64,000 nt of DNA from Distichodus sexfasciatus (taxonomy: Eukaryota > Chordata > Actinopteri > Characiformes > Distichodontidae), in assembly GCA_032718565.1 (NCBI GenBank), contig JAVGVS010000044.1:2568165-2632164 (forward strand), in the 5' to 3' direction. The translations under genes were made by a program, and so were the position numbers. Below are positions 32,601 to 44,600 of this stretch, in pieces. The notes under the pieces are model-generated. The model had not been told where the DNA came from, ran no database searches, and was given only the letters and a program-made list of their open reading frames with translations. How positions within the stretch are numbered: the stretch's first letter is position 1; each line of letters starts with the position of its first letter.

Positions 32601-35600
32601 AGTATTAAAGTACTTTTCCTGAATCAAACCATTTCATAAGTGTAAATCTTACTGTATTTCCTCATTTCAAACATGCCAAGGTCTTTCATAAGAGTTGGGT
32701 AGAGAACACTAGTTTAGAATAGTCTTGCAGTAGTTTAGGTTTATTTATTCTGTGAAACAGTTGGTGCACAAAGCATTGATCTTGCCAGCCTAAGCAACTG
32801 CATTCAGGATTTTTGGTTTTAGGCCAAACTCAGTTTTGACCCTTGGTACTGACATCTCCCGATGCAGCTAATAAGAGAATAGTTATATTTGTAGACATGC
32901 ATGACATGACATGAAGCAAAAAAGAAATGGCGAACCTGCCTTTAGTATGCATTGCTTGGTAACTCACTTTGGCTGTATATAACACAAACTCTTGGGGAGA
33001 GGCCATTGTTAGGTGAAATGTCAAGCGCCTTAAATTACATGATGCTGAAGTAGCAAAAGAATACTGGCATTTAACGCATTTCAAATGGTAAAGTATCCTG
33101 AAATCCGTTCGTTATCCATATCCATTTCGTTCCATATTTTAGTTATACCTCCAGGTGACATCCGTTTGTGGAACACTTTTTCAGGACTCTGGGCTTTGTA
33201 CCTCACGACCCTCCGTGGCTGTAGTAAACCCCACCACCTCACGTCACATTCGTACGAGTCAATGAGACAGTGGCTTCCGCAGCCTATGAGAATGGTGAGA
33301 GGTTTGAGCATTTTTTACACTGGTCCAGATTGCTCATTTGAGTGAATTAACATTTCTGTCTAAAATATGTGTCTGTGTGCAGGGTGTGTGTCTGTTTGGA
33401 GCACAGAAACTGGTCTCGATCCCATTCATCAATATCAGCACCTCCAGCGTGTCCACGCCTTCGACCTAAGCCCAGACGCTCCTGTTCTGGCCTCTGCATC
33501 TGGGTCAGAGGTCCGGCTGGATTCTCCTGATCACTGGGGCTATTGGAGCACAAGACGCCTCACCCGCCTCGCCAAAACAGTAAGTGCCTTCTGAAGAAAC
33601 GTGTAGTAGAGCTTGAGCAACATTGGAATTCTAGGTTTGCCAGCGATTTCAATATTTTATCGGTTATGACACATTGATTAATGTTATTATAAAGGGTTTA
33701 AATTGCGAAATTCAAGGTTTTGCTCGAGGCTGCTGTCTAGTGGACAAACTACCCAATGACTACCTTAATTGTTTTTGTAATGGATAAAAATATTACTTAT
33801 CATTTTTCTGCATTACAGCCATATCAACTGATATCAGCATATTGATTTATCACTCAAACTCTTCCCTTTTAGGTTTTAATATAAGTTAGATGTTCTACAG
33901 AAACTGTGATGTGACGTTTTAGAAATATTAGGAATATCTTTTTACTTTTTATCTTTTACTTTTAAAAGTGTATCTGAGTTCAGTTGTTGCTTTTCTGTTA
34001 TATTTTCTAAAACATTTAACTTAAATGCATTTTTGTTTTATTTCTACAGAATTCAATTTTTTTTAGTGGAGGATTGTGTGTAATTTCATTACTTGCTCAT
34101 TCATTATATGTATGTTCAGGTGGACGGGGTGTTGGTGGTTCCAGGGCTGCGGAAAGTACCGTTGGTTTCAGCCTGGGCTGGTGAGAGTGTTTACCTGCTG
34201 GAGGCATGTCAGAGAAGTGGAGGGAGGAGGAGGAAAATGAAGGAGCCAGGTTCTGCATTCTTATTGTCTGAGCAGCGGTCACCTGCCTGGGCGGTGACTG
34301 AAACAAGGCTGCTGTGGAGTGAAGAGGTGCTTGTGGCTGGGGCATGAGCATTAAATGGCTTAACAAGGTTGGTCATAAGAAAGCGGCATTTCTCATGTAG
34401 TGCTAATAAGATCACTTATTGGTGAATGATTTTATTTATTTTCATCAAACATGGTCCTTCCTTTCGTATCTTTGCATGAAATTACATTGATTCAGTATTA
34501 ATTTGGTTGTATTTTTAGTGTTATGCTGATGTTCTGCCTTTGGCTTGTAATCAAGGTGATGGATGCTCAAATATAAGTAAAATTCGTATTCATGATACAC
34601 AATATTTAATACTTGTAAAAGCCAGTAAGCTCCATGCCAGATGACCCAGGTCATTCACTTCCATATGTTTATCCAGTCAAGTTTTGGAGTTTATCGCTGA
34701 GTACTTGTAATTTTTGTATGAATGGAAAGCTTGGCTAACTATAGCTATGATTAAACCAGCAGTTATTGTTGCAGGATATGATATGGAAATTTCTGTTGAC
34801 ACTGAATGTTGTTGTGCTCTTTTATCTTTTGCTAAATGCATGTGTGGACAGTTTGTGTTCTGATCTGTAATATTTCATGATCGTGTTTTGTACATGCACA
34901 CCAGAGGCTCTGAGTAGTAATATATGTATATATACAGTACTGTGCAAAAGTTTTAGGCAGGTGTGAAAAAAATGCTGTAAACAAAGAATGCTTTCAAAAA
35001 TGGAAGTCTTAATCATTTATTTTCATCAATCAACAAAATGCAGTGAATGAACAAAAAGAAATCAGAAATCAAATCAATTTGGTGCTTGACCACCTTGCGC
35101 TTCAAAAACAGCATCAATTCTTCTAGGTACACTTGAACACAGTTTTTTGAAGGAGACTCTGGCTGGTAGGTTGTTCCAAACTTCTTGGAGAGCTAACCAC
35201 AGATCTATAATCCTATAATCCTACAAAATAATATAATGACTATATTCCTACAAAATCCTGACTTTGTGCAAGTGTTACCCTATAAAATTGATGCTGGTTT
35301 TGAAGGCAAAAAAGGTAGTAACACCAAATATTGATTTGATTTAGATTTTTATTTTGTTCGCTCACTTTGTATTTTGTAAATTGATAAAAATAAGCAATCA
35401 TTATTTATATTTCTGAAAGCATTCTTTGTTTACAGCATTTTTTCACACCTGCCTAAAACTTTTGCACAGTACTGTATATTTGGCTTTGTACTTTCAGAAA
35501 TAGACTCTCCTTTAGGGCCTTGTACCTAATTACACACAACTTCGCCCCCAGTGTTTGCTTAAACCGTAAAGACAGATGTTATGTATCTACTATAACCCTT

Positions 35601-38600
35601 AGATACATTTGAGACCTACATGTCACTCTAATAAGTCCCAGGAGCTGTTCAATTGGGGTTAAACAGTTTTGTTATTGAAGCCTTTATGTTAAGAAGATGG
35701 CCTAACCCATATGCAAGCCTTAAAATAAACCAGGTCAGATGAGACATTTCACTGTGTGGACCCCCTGGTGCTTTGTCATGCATGTAAAAATACCTGCGCA
35801 GGGCTTTAGAGACGACCCCCAGCGTGCAGGTCCAGTTCTCGGAGGAATGAGAAGTCAGAGAGAGGTGGTGATGGTAATTAGATGATGGGTGCAGATGGCT
35901 GAACGCTGTATTAGACAGCGCCTTGGCACAGCTGCCCAGCTGACATCACCATCTTTTAAACACACTCTCATTACTGAAACGGGCACTTGAGCCTCACAGG
36001 AGAGATGCTGCAACTTTGACTGACAGAGCAATTTCTCTAAAACCCTTTCTGCATAACTCGGGAATCGTGAGGAGAATGTGTACAGGGTTTACGGCTACAT
36101 ATTTCTACTCCTACAATACTGAAAGTTTGATAGTTTTGGAAGTCTTTTAGGAACTACTTATTGAGCAGATTTTTTTACTAAGCTTTTTTTTCTTCTAAAT
36201 AATAAAGACATCTGTGATTTGTTTGTATGCAATTCGAAAACGAAAGGAGATACAGCACTTCCAGAAACCGAAATCTGTACTCAGATTTACACAGTTTGGA
36301 TTTATAGTTAAGCTAAGATATGGAGGGTAAACGTCTTTTCTTTGAAAATATATAATTTTAGAGCAACTACACATAAAGGGGACTGTTTAGTGATAGTTGC
36401 TTATGTTCTGCATCCAATATTTTATTCAATACAATTTTATTTGTATAGCACTCTAACAGACATTGTAACAAAACATTACATACAACTGGCCCAAGGCCCT
36501 AAACAAACAATCCTGAGGCGACAGTAGCAAGGGAAAAACTCCTTGTTCTTCCTTGTACTTGCTAATTTGGTTACCAGCCTCTGCCTTGTCCAAGAAAAAG
36601 ATCATTTATTTGTCATAATCAAAATATATGTTTAAAAGTCATTTTTGTTTGGACGCCATATGACCTCCTTTATCCTAATTAGCCATGCTTGTTTTTCTAT
36701 ATCTAAATTCTTAGTTATTGATGCATTAACCTTTCTTTGACCGTGTTTCTAAACAGTGGTTATTTAAGCAAATGTTCACAAAGCTTTATTCTCTGCATCT
36801 CAGTAGTTCTGCCAATTCACCACAAACTACTCCTCGACACGTGTTGTTGAGGCGTCTGTAACCCCATGGTGTGCTGACGGGGTTTTTCATACTGCGAGAG
36901 GGAAGTTGGGTTTGCCAGCGAGCACGCTGCTGAACTCGAGGTGTCTCTGTGTTCCTTAACAAGCAGGCATATGCCTCATTAAAACCTGCTAAGAGAGGAA
37001 GGAGGCATTTAGAGTTTACTCCACGGTTGGGTGGGGGTGTGTGTGTGTTTCTGTTTCTGAGTGTGTGCTGTTTTGTGTCTTAAGATTTCTTTTTGTAGTC
37101 ATTATTTATCTCCATGTGTCTGTCTGTATTATCTTTGGCTTTGTGAAGTGATGGTGTGAGTGTGTGCGTGCGTTAGACGTTGTGCGTCTGGAGCATTTAC
37201 ACATGCACGTAGTGAAAAACACACATGCACTCAATACACTGCTTGCACTGGCATACCCAGAGGCGTTGCTTTGACGTTTAACAGACAGCTCGTCTGTTGC
37301 AAAAGCGACGCCGCATTGCACCTTTAGGTGCTGAGATTTGAGAGATTTTAGAGCAAAGCCTCCTGGGATACCGCTCTGTAGCTCATTACACACTCCTTCC
37401 TGTGTCCCTTCAGAGCACTGCTAAGACGAGCGAGAGTATCTCTGAAACACAAAAGTTCCAATCCAAACTAGGACGTGGACAATGTATGACCCGTTATCTC
37501 GAACCAGGTTTAACTGAAGCATGTGTGCATTAATGCACCGTCCGGAAAGAAGCATTTTGTGTGTTTTTCAATAACGCTCAGCTTTAATTAAATAATGGAT
37601 TTGGCCCGTTGGCTTGGCTAAACCATTTATCCTTTTTTAAATCAAAGACAAATGACTCACCCAAATCTTAATCTCGACAAAAGCTATTCCCCGTTCTCAT
37701 CAGTCTGAACAGAGAAAACAAATTTTCCCCCCTCCTTAAAGGTGAACTTCATTTGGCTGTAATTTTCGTGCCCTGTCTGAGGCTTTGGCTTCGCCCCGAG
37801 GCCGAGTGTCTGGCCGGCGCTGGAGTCACTAAACGCCTGGCATTCTCTCAACCCTTACATCATACTGCACTCCCCTCTCCTCTTGCTTTTGTTCGACGGC
37901 TTTATCTAGCGGCTCAATTATTCATGTTCGATTTGGCTGTTTCCTCTTGCTGAGGGTATTAGGAGGTGCCCCAACCCCAGATTTTCCAATTATGTAGTTG
38001 CAATTTTGTACATGGATCCAGACCAGCTTGGTTTATTTGTAGCAACTGGTTATTTTTTCCTTCTCTTTTGTGTTTCGTTCACAGTTTGCTTCTTGTGAAA
38101 GCTGTTGCTTATATACCTTGCAACAAGTCTTTCAAGCCTAGTCAGGGTGTGTTTTGATTAGCTAGCTGGATGGCGTAGTGTATAATGCTTTGAGGAAGAA
38201 CGCTTCAGCTGAGGTGTAAAAGGCTTTCAGAGTGTTTGTTTGGTGCTAATAATCTGGTTCAGCGTGTTACTGTATCAGTAGAAAAACTATTTTGTACATA
38301 CAAGTATTTTGAACTACCCTACTTCTCCACACAGGTGTTTGCTTCCACTGGAATCTATTATAAACATTAATTCATACAAAACTGCATCTTATTGAACAAA
38401 ACAGAAAGTGACTTCACCTTTAGAGTGGGATTATTAAGTGACGTGCATCACATCTTACTGTTTAACTGTGTAACAGCATTCATTGCTTCATTCATTGATT
38501 TTTCCTTAACCTTTTGAACTCAATGGACGCTTTTCGTGTTCCTTTTTTGTAACCTTTAGTCTCAGACTCCTAACTCGCGACAGGAGTAACACACATGCAT

Positions 38601-41600
38601 GATACACATATCAATGAAATCGAGAAGACTTACCCTACACGATTGTCTAAGTCCCGTGTTTGTGCAACAAATTATTCCAGAGTAATCGTGTGCACAAAAG
38701 AGAGTAAATTTAAAGGGTTTCTCACAAAAAACACACTGCTGGAAAAAAAAAACCTTTTTGTGCCTGAGTCTTTTCCTGTGTGTGTGTGTGTGTGTGTCTG
38801 TCTGTCTGTCTGTTGGGGGATAGTGTTTGACTGCATTCTAGAGGTCATCTGATCAGGAACATCTCTGGGGCAGACTGCTAACTTCTTCAGCAGTAATAAT
38901 GAGGAAGGTCAAATTCAAATTCCGTCTGGAAATAAGCACATATTTTTATATTGTAATAAGCCATAGAGTGTCCCAGATTGAAAAAATATATATGGCTATG
39001 GACCTTTACCCCACACATTTCTAAAGTTAAACCTCTACTGAAAAACACTGTCTTGTAGAAATAAAAGGAAAAAATTAAAATATCACTAGGCGAAAACTAG
39101 AATTTGCTTGTTAGTTTCACATCAAATAATTACATAAATAAGTAGCCCTGGGTCTTCTGAAAAAAACAACATGAGGCATGAATGGCTAGCTTATGAAATT
39201 AAAATGTTATAGCCTAATACCTAAAGGGATACAAAAACCCTCAAAAATGGCCCAGGGTTCAACGGGTTAAACCTGCCTCTTGGAATGAAAATTTAACCAG
39301 CTCCCTAAGAGGAGAAAACTATCTAAAATATCTTACTTTTTACATATTTCCATTAAATTCATTTCATGAAGATGCCCAAATCATCTGGGAATGGTTTGAA
39401 AAATAAATACAATGAAATAATTAACAATTGATTTCACTAGTGAAACCTGATTGCATGTCACCAACCACCTGCAATGCTGCTGCGGACCAGTAGTATAATC
39501 GATTATGGTCTGCCATGCGTCAGTGCAGAATCATCCTTGTCTGTATCGCAATGCATCGAATATGTGATTCATTTAAACAACCCTATTGAGAACCAGTGCT
39601 GTAGTTTACCTCGGGATGCTATTGTTTACTTCACATATGAAAATAAGCTACTGAATAGAGCTGGACAATATGACCTCAAATCAATATCACAATTAACGTT
39701 AAGATTCATTACAGTTAATGAATGTTTCTGCTGTTGTTCACTGATAAGGTTTGTATTGTGAATATGGTAACCTCTGTGTAAAGGAGTAATAAGGAGGGAG
39801 AACATAATTCGGGTTTCTGTAGAGAAAGATGTCAGCAGTCAGGAGTGGATGTACCTGTGGGCGAACTGGCTCCTGAGCAGGTGTGGTAGCTGGACAGTAG
39901 CCAGTCTCTGCCTCTCTCTCTTTCCTCTGTCTTTGTGTCTTCCCCCCCTTTCTTTCTCTATTTCTCACTAACAACCCTCTCTCTCTCTCATACACACACA
40001 CTCACTCTCTGTCGCCGTGTTCTGTCTGTCTCTGCTCAGGTTCATGTGTATGTTCTGGAGACGTGTCAGGTTGAGCAGGCCGTGGGGAACTCTGTGGGGG
40101 ACTTCACCTGCATCAACCTGAGAGACGCCCCCCCTCACCTGCTGGTGTGTGGCAACAAAGACAGAAGGTACACACACACACAGAGTCTCTCACTTTCTTT
40201 TTCTCACACTTTGCACACATGCACGCTTCTGTCATCTGTCTGGCAGTCGGAAATTCTCCAGAGACTGTAAGTGTCGTGAACAGGACGAGTTTAATAGCTA
40301 CAGACTGAAACTTCACTCTCATTTACACATGCAGCTGATGTTGGCTTCTTATTGGAGATGCTGCATAATGTGATTTGGAATGCTTCTAAGAGATGGTCTG
40401 ATATGAGTTTATTGTACCTTATTGGAGCAACAAATTATTTTGTAAATAATTTACAGTTACTTTGTAAAGTCTTTGGTCACCCAACAAAGCGGTGTTCAGA
40501 AGAGAACTTGAATACCATCTTAAATTCCTTGTATGAGTTTGGTTTACTATTTGTGTGTGTGTAATGAATTTACTTAAATGTTTTTGTTCATTTTACAAGC
40601 AGTAATTAAAATATTTATCTAACCTAAGACTCTTGTACTAGGAGAAAGTTGGTATGATTTTTCATGACAGATACTGATTATTACTAATCAAGGAAACCAA
40701 TGTCTGCTGTAAAAATGAACATTGAAATGCCCTTTAGAATATTTAATTCTGAGAACACAAAGTGCCCACAAAGTCTCAACGTGTCAGAATGCCATATTTT
40801 CAGTGCTTCAGTTTTGAAATGCTAAAACCCTGTGATATCTACAAATCATACAGAGCGGAGGGTGGGACATTCTCTTAGAACAGGGCTTTTAAACTGGTGT
40901 TCCACGGTAGCAATGCAGGTGGTCTGTGGCATGCAGTCCAGTTTCACTACTGAAATCACTTTTAAAAAATCATTTTATTTGTTTTTCAAAATATTTCTAG
41001 TTAATTTGGGCATCTTTATGAATAATGAATTGAATGCAAATAGTGATGAATGTGATGGAACCAATTAGTCCCTGTGACAGAACAGTTGAAAACCCCTGCG
41101 CTAGACCACACAGTCTTCTAGCTTCATCAAAGCGAAAATATTGTGCTTTAAATTTGTCTAATTTTATTGGCATATCATTTTAAAACGGTCAGTAACAATA
41201 ACCATATAAATGCAGTCAACCACTGTTTTCTAGAACGTATGCATTTTTAATTTGCAAGTTGCTCCTTTTTTTCGATGCTCTTCAGTTATTTTTAAGGTGT
41301 TTTTGATACATTGGTTTCAAAAGATTCCACCTGGTCTTTTTATCTATTTTTGCAACCCACTCTATAAAAGCTTTTTTATAGCTGCTTATCATAGAGGAGA
41401 CGGCGTGAGGGAGATAAAAACACTCCAGGTGAAAAAAAAAACCCAGGATAGCGTTATCTGAATCTCATCACCTGCAGCTATTGATATATTGCACAAAGAG
41501 CGGCTGCGGCTGGAGAGGGAGCACGCGTGTTCTGCGTCTTCAAAAACAGAGAAATATCTGCCTCTCCGCCCAATAAAAAAGCCTTTTGGTCACACTTGTG

Positions 41601-44600
41601 GCTGACGATGGGCGCCTGGCTTTGGCAGAAGAAGAAAAGCCTTGGCAGCTCTTTTAACGTGGCTCCTGCTGTGTTTTCTCTCGGGCAGTAAGTGGGCAGC
41701 CAAGAGCGAGGGCCTTGTGTGGTGAGGTCCAGATGTGGCCTTTTTAATATTATTTTGTCGAGTGGCTCGTCCTTATAGCTCTATCCAGCCACCCATCTTT
41801 TTCTCTCTCGCTTCTACCTCTCTTTCACTATTTCTCATTTCTGTGAATGCAGAGAGAGGGGGAGGCTCTTTACCTTATTGTGTGTCTCAGCGGTGGAGTG
41901 GCTCAACAACGCTCCTCTCTCCAGCTTCGTCTCGGCCGAGTTGGTTTGGACTCTCGTGATGCGTCCGTGGGCAAATCCCAAAAAAGCCCCCACGGATCGG
42001 AAGGAAAGTGGCAGGGGTTTGGGGGTCCATTAGCATGGTCAGGAGCCAGGGGCTAATGCTCCTCTTCCCCTGTGTCCAATTAACGCAGGAAGGGGGCAGA
42101 CAAAAGGAGGGAAGAGAGTGAGACCGATTGCGGTGGAGAAAGGCCCTCAAAGTTGGACAGAGGAGTAGGAGGGGGTGCAGGAGGGATTACGGAGAGGGAG
42201 AAAAGTAATTGGCGTTTTGATGGACAGATCTAAACTGCTTTTGTGCGTTTGGAAGATGGAGGTGACTGGGATGACTGTTTTGTTAAAAAAAATTAGTATA
42301 TTTTATTTTCATACAGCCTCTTGCATTTGCAAAGATTTCTGCTAATCAGTGTTGGTTTTACTTAAGTAAATGTCGGTTGGATTGCTTTAATTAATAAAGG
42401 ATTGCTAAATTTAACAGATGTTAATTATGTTGTTAATTAGATTTTTTTTCTTCAAAAGGTTCCCATAAGAATACCGTTAAAGTACCAGACCGATAAGCAG
42501 TACCAGTAAGAATAGTAGTACCGTTAAAATCCTAACCCATCCCTGTCCATGTCAGGCTACTGCCTTTACAGAAATACTTTAGTGTGTTAGTATGTGATCT
42601 ACACGCACACACACACTCCTGTTGCTGCATTTTTGTGTGTAATAGTGTCTGTTCTGATGCCGCTGGCGTAGGACATGCTGGAAAATCATACCTTTGATTA
42701 ATCGAAAGGACCGCGTTCCCAGACAGCCCACTGAAATCATCTCTTGTTCCAACGTGAGATTAATGATGGCTACAAACTGCCAGTAACTGTGTTCCTCCCC
42801 TTCGTGAAAGAGAGCGAGAGGCCGTCAAATTAAACCTGATTCCAGAAAGCCACGTCCATGTCTGAATAAGCTGCTACATTAAAACACACTCTGCCGTGCG
42901 TCGCTAACCAGTATTTCTTTAAAAGCCAAATGAAGCATCTTCCTGTCTATGCGTAATTCAATTTTGGTGATTAACTTCAGGAAGGCTACCACATGCAGTC
43001 ATCTCTTGGCTGGATTTGGTGCCATTAAGGAACACTGGCACAGATGGTTTCAGACTCCTTTGTGCCTTTTATTTTGGACTGAAAGCTGGTGCTCAGTAAT
43101 GAGGAAAACACACACTGATGAGTTTGAGAATGAAGACGGGCATGAAGATGCCTGGCGCTATGAAAGTAAGGAACACAAGTTACTGAATAAGTTGAGAAAT
43201 TAATTTCCATCTGTTCATCCTTTCTTAAAATTCATGTCTTGTTTCTGGGGCTGGGCGATATGACCTCAAATCAATATCACGATAAATCAACATTTTGACC
43301 TCGGTTATGATTAATGAACAATTTTTTGTGTGTGTGTGTCTTCATAGTAAATATTAAAACTGGGAAGGGGTGGAGTCATGAGACAAAATACATGGTAGTA
43401 TGTTTTTAAGGGGACAGTATATAAACACACTAGGGAAAATACTAGCAAGATTAAAAAAAATAAGTGAAAAAGTGAAAATAAGTGAAATAATCATCACATG
43501 CAAGATTATGTCAATTAGAGGCTCTGAGTGATGGTTTTCCTTCCCTTCCTCAGGGTGCGAGTGTTTGACTTGCGTTCCGGCTCCTCGGTGGTGTCCTTGT
43601 ACGCACATCACATGGGTGTGACCACGGTGCAGGCAGACGACTGGAAGATTGTGAGCGGCGGTGCTGAGGGGCTGGTCTGCGTGTGGGAAATGAGGATGGG
43701 GGCAAAACTGTGGGAAATGCACAACAGGTGAGGACAGAATATTTCCCTTACAGGTGAAAGTGTACCTCTGTTTCCTAGGGTTTCTAGGGAGCGAAGGTTA
43801 CACTTATTTTGATGAGTCCAAGGGGGTTGCATTGGCCGTTTTTGATAGTCGGTGGGCTACTAACCTACCTTGGATCTTCCTGTAATTTCCACTTGATGAA
43901 TTGTGGGACGACTGTACTGTGATGAAGGAAGTGCTCCAACATGGAAATTTTATACAAGTGATGTCTTAAAAACTTGAAGGGTTTCATGCTCCTTTCAAAG
44001 TTAAAGGAACTACAGTGCTGTGAAAAAGTATTTGCCCTCTTCCTGATTTCTTTTTTTTTTGCATGTTTAGATGTTTCAGATTATCAAACAGATTTAAATA
44101 TTAGACAAAGATAACCCAAGTAAACACAAAATGCAGTTTTTAAGTGATGATTTTATTTATTAAGGAAAAAAAACTATCCAAACCTACATGGCCTTATGTG
44201 GAAAAGTAATTGCCCCCTAAACCTAATAACTGGTTGTGCCACCTTTAGCAGCAACAACTACAAGCATTTGTGATAACTGGCAATGAGTCTTTGGCCCACT
44301 CTTCTTTGCAGAAGTGTTTTAATTCAGTCATATTGGAGGGTTTCCGAACATAAACCGCCTTTTTAAGGTCATGCCACAGCATCTCAATTGAACTCGGGTC
44401 AAGACTTTAACTAGACCACTCCAAAACCTTCATTTAGTTTTTTTAAGCCATTCAGAGGTGGACTTGCTGGTGTGTTTTGGGTCATTGTCCTGCTGGGGAA
44501 CCCAAGTGCGCTTCAGCTTGAGGTCACGAACTGATGGCCGGACCTTCTCCTTCAGGAGTTATTGGCAGACAGCAGAATTCATGGTTCCATCAATCACAGC

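Noticed and set aside
39738..40001. 87-codon minus-strand frame rich in Arg and Glu
   Set aside because: It comes from the CT-rich tract before FBXW8 exon 8 (polypyrimidine region), not a coding exon.
43354..43722. 122-codon minus-strand frame
   Set aside because: Antisense shadow of FBXW8 exon 9, which is in frame on the plus strand.
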